From NCBI RefSeq assembly GCF_900119185.1, contig NZ_FPJE01000001.1, forward strand, positions 248,001 to 312,000: 64,000 bases of DNA, given 5' to 3'. Every line of letters begins with the position of its first letter. The first letter of the stretch is position 1. Of this stretch, positions 53,053 through 62,819 are shown in pieces. Position numbers and translations under genes: made by a program. A model generated the notes under the pieces. It was not told the origin of the DNA and did no database searches. It saw nothing but the letters and a program-made list of their open reading frames with translations. The stretch comes from Sinomicrobium oceani (GTDB lineage Bacteria; Bacteroidota; Bacteroidia; Flavobacteriales; Flavobacteriaceae).

Positions 53053-53230
53053 CATATAAATAAGGATTTTTAAACGGGTAAAGATAAAATTCTTTACGGT
53101 ACGGTCTCTAAAAATTACGTTAAGATGCACCTTCCTTTCACGTACACCACAAAACACACCATAAAAAAGCAATGATCGTCACGATTTATAACCATCTGCA
53201 TTATGGTGTGTATACTGTAAACTATGCGGT

Positions 53231-53262
53231 TTTGTCTTATAAGTACTTATTCTTTATTTTAG
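53231..53262 (+). promoter_or_regulatory. Candidate promoter of the M23 peptidase gene (TTTG-N20-TATTTTAG)
   Basis: TTTG 53231-53234, 20-nt spacer, TATTTTAG (one mismatch) at 53255-53262; the start codon is at 53285. Confidence 0.4.
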
Positions 53263-53284
53263 CGGCTCATAACCGAACTGATTC

Positions 53285-54985
53285 ATGCGATTACTCCACA
53301 TCCTATTTTTTGTACTGCCTTTTATTGCGGCTTCCGCGCAGGAAACCTATCCCAAAGATTATTTTCGCGCTCCACTGGACATCCCTTTATTGCTTTCCGG
53401 AACCTTCGGCGAACTCCGCTCCAATCATTTCCATTCCGGAACAGATATAAAGACGCAACAACGGGAAGGGCTACGTGCTTTTGCTATCGGTGATGGTTAT
53501 GTGTCACGGATCAACATTTCGCCCTGGGGATACGGCAAGGCACTATACATTACCCACCCTAACGGATACACATCCGTCTACGCGCATTTGCAGAAATTCG
53601 GTCCGGAAATCGAAGCTTATGTCAAGAAGCAGCAATACGAACAGGAATCATACAGCATAGAACTTTTTCCTCAGCCCGATGAGCTCCCTGTTAAACAATC
53701 GGATGTGATCGCCTATACGGGCAATACCGGAAGCAGTGGTGGTCCGCACCTGCATTTCGAGATCAGGGACACGGAAACGGAAAAACCCATCAACCCCCTG
53801 TTTTTCGGACTCAACGTTAAAGATGCCCAGTCTCCCGTAATTCAGGAACTCTATGCATATCCGCTAAGTGACAGCTCACAGGTAAACCGCTCCGGAGATC
53901 CGATCCCCGTTAATTTTCGCAGGCAGCCCGACGGCACTCTGCTGGCCGACAAAATCGATGCTTCCGGACCTATAGGCTTCGGTGTACGGGCTTATGACCG
54001 ACAGGATCTCGCGTACAACAAAAACGGGGCTTATGCCGTACAAATGTCTGTAAACGGTACTACCTATCTTTATTACGATTTTAAAACCTTCTCTTTTGCA
54101 GAAAGCAGACACATCAATACGCTTATCGACTACGGGCATTATGTCCGCGAAAGACAACGTATCCAAAAATGTTTTATCTCTCCCGGAAATACACTGAATA
54201 TCTACAACAAAAGACTGAACGAAGGCATTATTGATATCCGGGACGGGATGGATTATACCATCATCATCGAAGTAAGCGATTTTGAAGGCAATACCAATGT
54301 CCTGAAAATCCCGGTCAACGGAAAACAACAGGAGATCCTCCATAAAAAAGAGATAAAAATCACCCCTAATTACCTGCGAACGAAACGTGAGAATATTTAT
54401 GCCGAAGGGAAAGTCACCGTATTCTTTCCAGCATATACGTTTTATGAAGATCTCTATTTCGATCTGAAGGACAACGGAAACGGCTCTTACGAAATACACA
54501 ACGAAGAAGTACCGGTGCAACGAAACTACACCTTGTCTTTTGACGTTTCCGACTATCCCGAAACAGAACGCAAACAATGGTTTATAGCACACCTGGACCG
54601 ACGCGGACGGCCTTCTTACGAGACTACCTTCAAAAGAGGCAATACGTTCTCTACCCACACCAAAAGACTCGGAACATTTACGCTGGAGAAAGATTCGACA
54701 GCACCTAAAATTATCCCGGTGAATTTCAAGGACAGACAATGGCTGTCCAATTACCATTACCTGAAAGTAAAGATATCGGACGACCTCAGCGGCATTGCAT
54801 CATACCGTGCTACCATTAACGGCAGATGGGTACTGATGGAATACGAACCTAAAGATAATACGCTTACTTATGATTTCGAAGATCTGACACTGGAAGGCTC
54901 CAGGCACGATCTTGAAATTTCGGTAACAGACAATGTCGGGAACAGCACTACCTTTAAAGCCACGTTTCACCGGGCGAAAAAGTAA
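53285..54985 (+). CDS. M23 family metallopeptidase, secreted
   Basis: 566 residues. Signal peptide about 1-18 (ASAQ). The LytM/M23 zinc-peptidase domain lies near the N-terminus: NHFHSGTDIK (HxxxD ligands, about 46-50) and GPHLHFEIRD (HxH, about 155-164), with GYGKALYITHPNGYTSVYAHL between. A long C-terminal beta-rich region (about 190-566) shows fibronectin/Ig-like strands, e.g. TIIIEVSDFEGNT and ISVTDNVGNST. Likely cleaves peptidoglycan cross-bridges in the periplasm, or other peptides. Divergent from bshC. Confidence 0.92.
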   Translation: MRLLHILFFVLPFIAASAQETYPKDYFRAPLDIPLLLSGTFGELRSNHFHSGTDIKTQQREGLRAFAIGDGYVSRINISPWGYGKALYITHPNGYTSVYAHLQKFGPEIEAYVKKQQYEQESYSIELFPQPDELPVKQSDVIAYTGNTGSSGGPHLHFEIRDTETEKPINPLFFGLNVKDAQSPVIQELYAYPLSDSSQVNRSGDPIPVNFRRQPDGTLLADKIDASGPIGFGVRAYDRQDLAYNKNGAYAVQMSVNGTTYLYYDFKTFSFAESRHINTLIDYGHYVRERQRIQKCFISPGNTLNIYNKRLNEGIIDIRDGMDYTIIIEVSDFEGNTNVLKIPVNGKQQEILHKKEIKITPNYLRTKRENIYAEGKVTVFFPAYTFYEDLYFDLKDNGNGSYEIHNEEVPVQRNYTLSFDVSDYPETERKQWFIAHLDRRGRPSYETTFKRGNTFSTHTKRLGTFTLEKDSTAPKIIPVNFKDRQWLSNYHYLKVKISDDLSGIASYRATINGRWVLMEYEPKDNTLTYDFEDLTLEGSRHDLEISVTDNVGNSTTFKATFHRAKK

Positions 54986-55048
54986 ATAATCCCGGAGCAG
55001 ACCACTTAAAGCAAACGGTTTTAGCTCCCTATTCTCGGGTAAAAACCA

Positions 55049-55056
55049 TACCTTTG
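55049..55056 (+). promoter_or_regulatory. Candidate -7 box (TACCTTTG)
   Basis: Exact TAnnTTTG, 103 nt upstream of the GTG of the next gene; no clear -33 partner. Confidence 0.3.
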
Positions 55057-55158
55057 TACCTGCAAATATTTTTCGTGCCAGATGCCCGAAACAACAATAT
55101 CCGGTATCATAAAACGTTACGGTAACACCCTGTAACGCTGTTTAAATACAACACTCAA

Positions 55159-55794
55159 GTGAAAAAAGTACTGTTTTTTATATTACTGGCATGCACATGC
55201 ACTGCGCAGGTCTTCGCCCAAAAGACAATCTACGAAAGCCAGAGGTTCGACGAACTGACCAAAGCGCATGAAACACTTGCCATCCTTCCTTTTCTGGCCA
55301 CGCTGGAACTGGAGAACATGGAAAACCTCTCCGAGGAAGAACTGGAAAAACAGGAATCCCGTGAAGGATATGCCGTTCAAAATGCCCTGGAAAGCTATTT
55401 TTCCAAAAAGAAAAACCGGAAAGGTTTCCGGGTCAGCTTTCAGAATATCAAAAACACCAATGCCATTCTGCTAAAAAACAATATCGCTATCAATAATCTC
55501 GATGTCCATACTTCCCAGGAGCTATGTAAAATACTCGGGGTAGATGGCATCATAAGTGGCAATATGACTCTTCGAAAACTGATCTCAAAAGGTGTTGAGA
55601 GCCCGAGTCTTTTTGACATTATTAGCGGTAAGAGCGATTACGGAAGAATCGCAATAAAACTCAGCGATGGCGAAACGGGGAAACTACTCTGGAAATTCGA
55701 AAAGACCATCACCAGGAAGTCGGGAAAAAACACACAGGATATCATCGAAACCATTATGAAAAAAGCTTCCCGGAAATTTCCTTACGACAAATAG
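55159..55794 (+). CDS. Secreted protein of unknown function
   Basis: 211 residues from a GTG start (then AAA AAA GTA, i.e. MKKVLFFILLACTCTAQVFAQ), signal peptide about 1-21. The body starts with ETLAILPFLATLE, has a Glu-rich stretch (about 55-70), and then ALESYFSKKKNRKGFRVSF, ELCKILGVDGIISGNMTL and the late LSDGETGKLLWKFEKTI. ILGVDGIISG plus the closing LWKFEKTI resemble the CsgG/TolB N-terminal-like fold used by envelope assembly proteins, but that match is weak. Function unknown. Confidence 0.75.
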   Translation: MKKVLFFILLACTCTAQVFAQKTIYESQRFDELTKAHETLAILPFLATLELENMENLSEEELEKQESREGYAVQNALESYFSKKKNRKGFRVSFQNIKNTNAILLKNNIAINNLDVHTSQELCKILGVDGIISGNMTLRKLISKGVESPSLFDIISGKSDYGRIAIKLSDGETGKLLWKFEKTITRKSGKNTQDIIETIMKKASRKFPYDK

Positions 55795-55849
55795 CACCAA
55801 ACATCGGAGAAAACCATACACACGGTTAGGGCACACCGTATTTTACCCG

Positions 55850-56998
55850 TTAATTTTCACTGAATTCTTTCAGCGTCCGTACCACATAATCGAGCTCATC
55901 CCTGGTATTGAACACAGAAAATGAAAAACGCAGTGAAGGTTTTTGAAGTTCCTCTTCACTGAGTATGGCATTCAACACATGCGATCCGGTCTGGCTTCCG
56001 CTCTGACAGGCACTGCCTTCGGAACATGCGATCCCTTTCAGATCGAGATGAAACAGTAGCATCTGAGCTTTTTCCTTACTAAAAGGCAAGCGCACACTCA
56101 CCAGGGTGTACGTACTTTTATCGGGATCTCCGCTACTTCCGTTAAATATCACTCCGGGCAATGCTTTCTGCAATTGCGCTATAAAATAGTTTTTTAAGCC
56201 CTTAACATATTCGCGTTCTTCTGCCAGATGGTCATAAGCCAGGCGTATAGCCTCTTCCATGCCTGCGATATTGTGTACGCTTTCGGTACCGGCCCGGTTT
56301 CCCCGTTCCTGCTCTCCTCCGAAGATCAGCGGATGCAGCCCGGATTTTTTCCGGATGTAGGCAAAACCTATCCCTTTAGGTCCGTGAAATTTATGTGCTG
56401 CCGCAGTCAGAAAGTCTACAGGCGTTTTTTGCGTATCCCACTCCCAGTGTCCGACAGACTGGACGGCATCGGAATGAAACAGCGCCTGATGCTCCCTGCA
56501 TATCCGGCCTACTTCATCTACATCTGTTTTATTTCCTGTTTCATTATTCACGTGCATCAGGCTTACCAGTTTTTTTTCATCACCATGCTGAAGCAGCCAT
56601 TCCAGATGCTCAAAATTGGGCGTACCGTCCGGATCGAGCACTACATACTTCACCGCTATCCCATATTCTCTTTCCAGTTGTTCAACCGTGTGCAATACGG
56701 CATGATGCTCTGTTTTCGAGGTTATTATCTTTTGCACACCGAGGTCACGCACAGCACTTCTGAGAATCATATTATCGGCTTCGGTGCCGCCGGAGGTAAA
56801 AATAATTTCTGAAGGAGAAGCATTCAGATACCCGGCTATGGTTTTTCGGGCCTTTTCCACCACGGTCCGTGCCGAACGCCCGAAGCTATGTGTCGAAGAA
56901 GGATTCCCATAGTACTCGCGAAGCGACTTTCCCAGTACGTCGAGTACTTCTTCTCTCACCCTGGTCGTCGCAGCATTATCCAGATATATCTTTTCCAT
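55850..56998 (-). CDS. Cysteine desulfurase (IscS/NifS-type)
   Basis: 382 residues. Starts MEKIYLDNAATTRVREEV. PLP-lysine in AAHKFHGPKGIGF (about 205-217), catalytic cysteine in SEGSACQSGSQ (about 328-338), and FTSGGTEADNMIL (about 69-81). Releases sulfur from cysteine for iron-sulfur clusters or tRNA thiolation. No isc or suf gene adjoins it, so the sulfur acceptor is unknown. Divergent from the duplicated lipoprotein gene. Confidence 0.94.
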   Translation of the reverse strand: MEKIYLDNAATTRVREEVLDVLGKSLREYYGNPSSTHSFGRSARTVVEKARKTIAGYLNASPSEIIFTSGGTEADNMILRSAVRDLGVQKIITSKTEHHAVLHTVEQLEREYGIAVKYVVLDPDGTPNFEHLEWLLQHGDEKKLVSLMHVNNETGNKTDVDEVGRICREHQALFHSDAVQSVGHWEWDTQKTPVDFLTAAAHKFHGPKGIGFAYIRKKSGLHPLIFGGEQERGNRAGTESVHNIAGMEEAIRLAYDHLAEEREYVKGLKNYFIAQLQKALPGVIFNGSSGDPDKSTYTLVSVRLPFSKEKAQMLLFHLDLKGIACSEGSACQSGSQTGSHVLNAILSEEELQKPSLRFSFSVFNTRDELDYVVRTLKEFSEN

Positions 56999-57047
56999 CG
57001 CCTGTTAAAATTATATTCAATATGATTCGTTATACATACATTTCCAC

Positions 57048-57055
57048 TACTTTTG
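57048..57055 (+). promoter_or_regulatory. Candidate -7 box (TACTTTTG) for the duplicated-domain lipoprotein
   Basis: Exact TAnnTTTG with TTCG 18 nt upstream; the leader to the ATG would be about 90 nt. Confidence 0.35.
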
Positions 57056-57147
57056 TTTTGGAAATGTACGTGCAAATTTAAGGGATTTGCCCGGAACAAC
57101 AGGAAAGGCGTACGGCTAAAAAACGTCACTCCGGAAAAAGAGACATT

Positions 57148-58131
57148 ATGCATAAAAATTATATTTTCATGAGAAGAGTTTTCCTGGGATTACTACCTGC
57201 TTTTTTATTAGTTACAAGTTGCAATGACGGGGATCTGGATATAGAGCGTGTAGATTTCTCAGATAGCAGCCTCACCGGCTGTAATGATTTTGCAGACAAA
57301 GGATTACTGTTTAAAATAGCGGACAGTGAAGCGCTGATCCTGGAACTCGAATCCAATTTTTTGCGTAATCGCGTTACGGCAGACAGCATAGAAAGTGACA
57401 TTCCCGGCGAATCGGCATTATATTACCGTTATTTCGATGGTACGGTGACCAGCGATTATTTCTGTAGTACCGTAGCGCCTTCTACCCCGACCGTACTCCA
57501 GGAGGTTACGGCAACAGGAGGTACTATCCGGGCACTTTCCACGATAAAATCGGATGGAAGCGGATTTAATCACGGTATCGTTATTCACGGCGCAGTATTG
57601 ATGAACGATGCCGGAGAACGCGTTATCGAAGAACGTTTTGCACTCGGAACCTATACGACTACCCCGGAAAGCGCCAGTCTCGGGGCCGATTTTGGTGACA
57701 TCATCCACTGCAACGACACCTTGTTATACAAAGCCGGAACAGACAACATCAACCGGGGCGTGGCTATCGTTCTGGATCTTGAGGAAGGATTACTACTCAA
57801 TGAGGAAACACCGGAAGACGATCCGATCGTCAGCACCCTCGGAAGCGAAGGCTCTAAAGTACTTTTTTATATTTTCAGCGGCGCCCTGCCCGATAATTAT
57901 TTCTGTATGACAGAAGATGAAAGACCGGAGAGTCCTACCCCGGAAGTCATATATGAAGCTTTGCAGGGAGAAATCGCCATTACCACCACAGAAACCAGTG
58001 ACGGAACAGGATTTGCCCACCAGATTACACTGAGAAAACTTATGCTCCTCAACGAAAACGAGCAAAGACTGCTTTCGCAATCTACTTCGTTCGGCACATA
58101 TACCTCCACGGTGAGCAGCGACAATCCGTAG
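57148..58131 (+). CDS. Lipoprotein with two tandem copies of an unrecognised domain
   Basis: 327 residues from ATG 57148; ATG 57169 is an alternative. Lipobox LVTSC (Cys25) then NDGD. Two repeats of about 140 residues follow. The first runs from TGCNDFADKGLLFKIADSE to ERFALGTYTTT, the second from IIHCNDTLLYKAGT to STSFGTYTST. Matching blocks: SDYFCSTVAPSTPTV / DNYFCMTEDERPESPTPEV, SDGSGFNHGIVI / SDGTGFAHQITL, and LGTYTT / FGTYTS. Each copy keeps two cysteines (xCND and YFCxT). I do not recognise the domain. Likely on the envelope surface or periplasmic. Confidence 0.8.
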   Translation: MHKNYIFMRRVFLGLLPAFLLVTSCNDGDLDIERVDFSDSSLTGCNDFADKGLLFKIADSEALILELESNFLRNRVTADSIESDIPGESALYYRYFDGTVTSDYFCSTVAPSTPTVLQEVTATGGTIRALSTIKSDGSGFNHGIVIHGAVLMNDAGERVIEERFALGTYTTTPESASLGADFGDIIHCNDTLLYKAGTDNINRGVAIVLDLEEGLLLNEETPEDDPIVSTLGSEGSKVLFYIFSGALPDNYFCMTEDERPESPTPEVIYEALQGEIAITTTETSDGTGFAHQITLRKLMLLNENEQRLLSQSTSFGTYTSTVSSDNP

Positions 58132-58174
58132 TACACTATAAGTTTTTACAGAAATAATATAATGGTGATCATAA

Positions 58175-59185
58175 TCACCATCTTATCATAGCACTTCCCC
58201 AGGTAAACCCGCTACCGAAAGCGGCGAGCACAACCAGGTCGCCCTCCTTGATCTTACGCTGCTCCCAGGCTTCGGTAAGCGCTATGGGTACTGAAGCAGC
58301 GGTAGTGTTTCCGTATTTCTGAATATTATTGTAAACCTGGTCGTCCGAAAGCCCGAACTTCTGTTGAATAAACTGTGAGATCCGCAGATTGGCCTGATGC
58401 GGAATCAACATACCGATATCCTCGGGTTTCAGCTCATTTTGCTTTAGCCCCTCCATGATCACCTCACTAAAACGCACTACGGCATTTTTAAATACAAATT
58501 GTCCGTTCATGTATGGGTAATAGGAAATATCTTCCGGATCATTTTCTTTAAGGATATCCGTCACCCATCGTTTTCCCATTCCGGGGGCAGTCAACGCCAG
58601 TTCTTCGGCATACTCTCCTTCCGAATGTAAATGTGTGGACAGTATTCCCTTTGCGGGGTTTTCTTCACGGGTGAGCACTGCAGCTCCGGCACCATCACCA
58701 AAAATCACGGACACCGCCCTACCCCTGGTGGTCATATCCAGACCTGTAGAATGCAGCTCCGATCCTATGACCAGTATATTGCGGTACATCCCTGTTTTTA
58801 TAAACTGGTCTGCTACCGATATTGCATAAATAAACCCCGAGCACTGGTTTCGTACATCGAGTGCCCCTACTGTTTTTATCCCCAGCTCCTTCTGCACCAG
58901 CACACCGGGTCCGGGAAAGTAATAATCCGGACTCAGCGTTGCAAAAATGATAAAATCGATATCGTCTTTTGTTATCCCGGCCCTTTCTATAGCTATCCGG
59001 GCAGCCTTGACCCCCATAGTCGCCGTGGTATTCCCATCTCCTTTAACCACATAACGTCGCTCCCTGATCCCGGTACGTTCCTGTATCCACGCATCATTGG
59101 TATCCATCATTTCGGACAGATCGTCATTAGTTACGATATTTTCCGGCACATAATATCCTAAACCGGAAATTTTAGAGTTATGCAT
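58175..59185 (-). CDS. fabH: 3-oxoacyl-[acyl-carrier-protein] synthase III
   Basis: 336 residues. Initiates fatty-acid synthesis by condensing acyl-CoA with malonyl-ACP. Catalytic triad: Cys in VRNQCSGFIYAI (about 115), His in LIPHQANLRIS (about 262) and Asn in YGNTTAASVP (about 294). Also QERTGIRERR near residue 40 and FGSGFTWGSAMIRW at the C-terminus. Single gene; upstream gap of 325 bp. Confidence 0.94.
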   Translation of the reverse strand: MHNSKISGLGYYVPENIVTNDDLSEMMDTNDAWIQERTGIRERRYVVKGDGNTTATMGVKAARIAIERAGITKDDIDFIIFATLSPDYYFPGPGVLVQKELGIKTVGALDVRNQCSGFIYAISVADQFIKTGMYRNILVIGSELHSTGLDMTTRGRAVSVIFGDGAGAAVLTREENPAKGILSTHLHSEGEYAEELALTAPGMGKRWVTDILKENDPEDISYYPYMNGQFVFKNAVVRFSEVIMEGLKQNELKPEDIGMLIPHQANLRISQFIQQKFGLSDDQVYNNIQKYGNTTAASVPIALTEAWEQRKIKEGDLVVLAAFGSGFTWGSAMIRW

Positions 59186-59510
59186 ATTTTTCTGTTTTAG
59201 CTATCCTTTTTAATCAGCATTTCGATCGGGGACGCAATTTAACTTAAATTTAGTGAAAATGTACGACTTACAGCCTACAAAACTTCCCCGGAGACACAAG
59301 CCCGGGATCGTCTTACAAAGCTTGAAAATTCACATCATTGTTCCCGACCCGTCTTTTTAAAGATTGTACCAAACATCCTGTCGGGAGATTCTTGTCATAA
59401 TTTCATCATACATCTTTGTCCCCCTGATAAATCCCCGGTGTTTTAAGAATTTTTTAAGTTTATTTATAACTTTTTTTAGCAACTTTACCCCAATTCTAAA
59501 AACTCCACTT
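59186..59510. other. Gap between fabH and the S9 peptidase gene
   Basis: 325 bp between divergent genes. A near-consensus plus-strand box CATCTTTG (59411-59418) with TTG 16 nt upstream (59392-59394) may drive the peptidase. No gene seen; the upstream extension of the peptidase frame is not protein-like. Confidence 0.45.
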
Positions 59511-61937
59511 ATGAAACTAAAACTATTCCTTTCCTCCTTCCTCTGTGCCGGATTTGCGCTTTGGGGTTCAGCCCAGGAGAATCTGACGTATCAAAAGCCT
59601 CCCGAAGAGATTCTGAAACTCGTGGATATTCAACGACCACCATCGGTAAGAATAGATAATAACAAAGAAAACATGTTGTTGTTTTACCGCAACAGCTACA
59701 AGAGTATAGCCGAACTTTCCGAAGACGAACTTCGTCTTGCGGGGCTTCGCATCAACCCGAAAACCAATATTTCGAGCCGCGCGGTCTTTATCAATAATGT
59801 AAAATACAAAAAACTCGGGGACCCGGAACCCAAACAAGTTTCCGGACTTCCGGACAATGCAAGACTGTCTTATTTTACTACTTCCCCCGATGACAAAAAA
59901 GTCGCTTTTACCAACACCACAACTACCGGGGTAGAAATATGGGTATTGGACATGGAATCGGGAGCTGCCAAAAAACTTACCGGAGCAAGTGCCAATGCCA
60001 ATATGGGAAACCCCATCAGCTGGTTCAGAGACGGGAAGTCACTATTGGTTCGCATGCTGCCGGAACACAGACCGGAGCTCATCAATACCGAACAAGCGAC
60101 CCCTACCGGACCTACCGTTACCGTAAGCAGCGGCATTCTGGCCCAGAACAGGACATACCAGGACCTTTTGAAAAGCAAGGAAGACGAATTTAACTTTGAA
60201 GCACTTACAACTTCCGAATTACACCGAGTAGACCTGGACGGAAATACATCGCTCTGGAAAGAAAAAGCCATGTATGCCGGGGAAAGCTTTTCTCCCGACG
60301 GAAACTATGTGATGGTCACTACCTTGCACCGTCCGTTTTCCTATATCGTTCCGCTATACCGCTTCCCTACTCATACCGTCATATACAACCTGGACGGAAA
60401 ACTCATCAAATCCGTAGAAGAAACGCCTCTTATCGAAGATATGCCCAAAGGTTTTATGGCCACACACGAAGGTAAAAGAAATATTTCCTGGCGTGCAGAT
60501 AAGCCTGCTACCGTATTCTGGGTAGAAGCTCTCGATGGCGGAGACCCTGAAAAAGAAGTCCCTTTCCGGGATGAAGTCTTTACGCTCGATGCCCCGTTTA
60601 ACGGTAAAGTAAAATCGCTGGTGAAGACCATCAACAGGTTTTCCGATATCACCTGGGGTAATGACCGTGTTGCTGTGCTGACAGATCGATGGTGGAATGA
60701 CCGGAACACCAAAACTTATGTATTCAACCCATCACAGACCGGAAAAAAAGCTAAAGTATTGTTTGACCGCAACTACCAGGACAAATACAGCGATCCGGGA
60801 GCGTTTGAAACGGAAAAAAATGCGTATGGCAGATATGTCCTGAAAATGGAAGGCAACAACGCTTTTCTGATCGGTGACGGTTATTCCGAAAAAGGACAAT
60901 TTCCTTTTCTTGACGAGATCAATCTGAGCAATTTCAAAAAGAACCGCCTGTACGAATCGCAATTCACCGATAAACTGGAAAAAATCCGTGCCCTTATCGA
61001 TGCCAAAAAGGGAGAAGTACTGGTAAGTATCGAATCTAAAAACGAATACCCGAACTATTACATCCGTAACCTGAAAAAGCGAATAGCTCCTATTGCCGTT
61101 ACGAATTTCGAAAACCCTTTCCAAAGCATCGAAGATGTACATAAAGAAGTCATCACATACAAAAGAGATGATGGCCTGGAACTCAGCGGAACATTGTATC
61201 TCCCTGCCGGATATGATATGAACAAGAAGGAAAAACTCCCCATGATCCTGTGGGCATATCCGAGAGAATATAAAGATAAGAGCAGTGCCGCACAGACAAC
61301 TTCCAACCCGAACTCCTTTACCTTTCCTTCTTACGGATCGCCGGTATTCTGGGTTACCCGCGGATATGTGGTTCTGGACGGTGCAGCGTTCCCCATTATC
61401 GGGGAGGGAGACAAAGAGCCCAATGACACCTTTCGGGAGCAGCTGGTTGCCAATGCCAAAGCGGCCATCGATGCCGTAGATGAGCTCGGTTATGTAGACC
61501 GGAAGAGAGTCGCTGTCGGCGGGCATTCGTACGGTGCCTTTATGACGGCCAACCTCCTGACCCATTCCGATCTGTTTGCCGCAGGTATAGCGAGGAGCGG
61601 AGCGTATAACCGTACGCTTACCCCGTTCGGTTTTCAGAGTGAAGAACGCAACTACTGGGAAGCCCCGGAAATATACAACGGTATGTCTCCTTTTATGCAC
61701 GCGGATAAAATGAAAACTCCTTTACTTCTTATTCACGGAGAAGCAGACAATAATTCCGGTACATACCCTATGCAAAGCGAACGTTATTTCAATGCACTGA
61801 AAGGTTTCGGAGCTCCTGCCCGCCTGGTGATGTTGCCTAAGGAAAGTCACGGTTATGCTGCCCTGGAGTCTATCCTGCATGTTCTATGGGAACAGGATCA
61901 ATGGCTGGAAACGTATGTAAAAAACAAGGACAAATAA
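59511..61937 (+). CDS. Prolyl oligopeptidase-family (S9) serine peptidase, secreted
   Basis: 808 residues from ATG 59511 (MKLKLFLSSFLCAGFALWGSAQ, signal peptide); the frame opens at 59364 but the extra 49 residues are not protein-like. The N-terminal propeller (about 110-530) has WSQ-like repeats such as FSPDGNYVMV; the C-terminal alpha/beta hydrolase domain (about 560-808) carries the triad Ser673 (GGHSYGAF), Asp746 (HGEADNNSG) and His780 (ESHGYAAL). Cleaves peptides in the periplasm or outside; the subfamily resembles glutamyl endopeptidase/DPP-like enzymes. A terminator follows. Confidence 0.94.
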   Translation: MKLKLFLSSFLCAGFALWGSAQENLTYQKPPEEILKLVDIQRPPSVRIDNNKENMLLFYRNSYKSIAELSEDELRLAGLRINPKTNISSRAVFINNVKYKKLGDPEPKQVSGLPDNARLSYFTTSPDDKKVAFTNTTTTGVEIWVLDMESGAAKKLTGASANANMGNPISWFRDGKSLLVRMLPEHRPELINTEQATPTGPTVTVSSGILAQNRTYQDLLKSKEDEFNFEALTTSELHRVDLDGNTSLWKEKAMYAGESFSPDGNYVMVTTLHRPFSYIVPLYRFPTHTVIYNLDGKLIKSVEETPLIEDMPKGFMATHEGKRNISWRADKPATVFWVEALDGGDPEKEVPFRDEVFTLDAPFNGKVKSLVKTINRFSDITWGNDRVAVLTDRWWNDRNTKTYVFNPSQTGKKAKVLFDRNYQDKYSDPGAFETEKNAYGRYVLKMEGNNAFLIGDGYSEKGQFPFLDEINLSNFKKNRLYESQFTDKLEKIRALIDAKKGEVLVSIESKNEYPNYYIRNLKKRIAPIAVTNFENPFQSIEDVHKEVITYKRDDGLELSGTLYLPAGYDMNKKEKLPMILWAYPREYKDKSSAAQTTSNPNSFTFPSYGSPVFWVTRGYVVLDGAAFPIIGEGDKEPNDTFREQLVANAKAAIDAVDELGYVDRKRVAVGGHSYGAFMTANLLTHSDLFAAGIARSGAYNRTLTPFGFQSEERNYWEAPEIYNGMSPFMHADKMKTPLLLIHGEADNNSGTYPMQSERYFNALKGFGAPARLVMLPKESHGYAALESILHVLWEQDQWLETYVKNKDK

Positions 61938-62022
61938 ACGATATCAGAAGCATTCCATGCGTATCTGCCGGAGCACTATGAATTCCGGTGTATCATAATA
62001 AATTGGTAAAGCGATAATCCTC

Positions 62023-62056
62023 AGCCCGGAAAACCTTATACGTTTCCGGGCTTTTT
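62023..62056 (+). terminator. Terminator of the S9 peptidase gene
   Basis: Stem AGCCCGGAAA (62023-62032) / TTTCCGGGCT (62043-62052), 10-nt loop, then T-run. It lies between this gene and the convergent glpF, and an A-poor left flank makes it mainly plus-strand. Confidence 0.85.
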
Positions 62057-62062
62057 ATGACA

Positions 62063-62791
62063 TTACTGCAGCACCGTAAAGAGAAGTGCAGCCAGCACAC
62101 ATCCTATCACGGGTCCTGCCACCGGCACCCAGGCGTAAGTCCAGTCGCTCCCGCCTTTGGTCTTAATAGGCAGTACGGAATGCATGATCCTCGGCGCCAG
62201 GTCTCTTGCCGGGTTTATGGCATAACCTGTCGTACCTCCCAGCGAAAGTCCGATAACCCAGACCACAAAGGCCACCGGAATGGCACCTACGGTTCCGAGT
62301 CCTATAGGCTGCCGGGTAGCAGTTATTTCTGCCCCGGTAATATAAAAGATCGAAAAGAGCAGAACGAATGTGCCTATAATTTCACTGATCAGGTTCGACG
62401 AATACTTCCGTATGGCAGGCGCAGTACAGAATACGGCAAGAATAGCCCCCTGGTCATTCGTACGGTCGAAATGATCCCTGTACATCAACCACACCAGCGA
62501 CGCTCCTGTCATCCCGCCTAACAGTTGCGCTGCGATATAAGGCAAAACACTTCCCCAGTCGAATTGTCCTGCCACGGCAAAAGCAATGGTTACCGCCGGG
62601 TTGATGTGAGCCCCGCTGTAAGGTCCGGCAACAGTGACCCCCACAAAAACGGCAAGCGCCCAGGCCGTTGTAATCACTATCCAGCCGGAATTATTTCCTT
62701 TGGTATCTTTCAATACGACATTGGCTACTACGCCTTCTCCAAGGAGGACAAGCATCATAGTACCCAAAAACTCTGCTACAAATGGCGTCAT
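62063..62791 (-). CDS. glpF: Glycerol uptake facilitator (MIP/aquaporin family)
   Basis: 242 residues, six membrane helices plus two half-helices with the NPA motifs GAHINPAVTIAF (about 64-75) and GYAINPARDLAPR (about 187-199). The Asp after NPAR marks the glycerol-channel branch rather than pure aquaporins. Lets glycerol enter by diffusion, and glpK traps it by phosphorylation. Starts 28 bp after the glpK stop, so it is in one transcription unit with it. Confidence 0.94.
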   Translation of the reverse strand: MTPFVAEFLGTMMLVLLGEGVVANVVLKDTKGNNSGWIVITTAWALAVFVGVTVAGPYSGAHINPAVTIAFAVAGQFDWGSVLPYIAAQLLGGMTGASLVWLMYRDHFDRTNDQGAILAVFCTAPAIRKYSSNLISEIIGTFVLLFSIFYITGAEITATRQPIGLGTVGAIPVAFVVWVIGLSLGGTTGYAINPARDLAPRIMHSVLPIKTKGGSDWTYAWVPVAGPVIGCVLAALLFTVLQ

Positions 62792-62819
62792 GATATGGTA
62801 CTTCTGTTAAACTCAGGTA

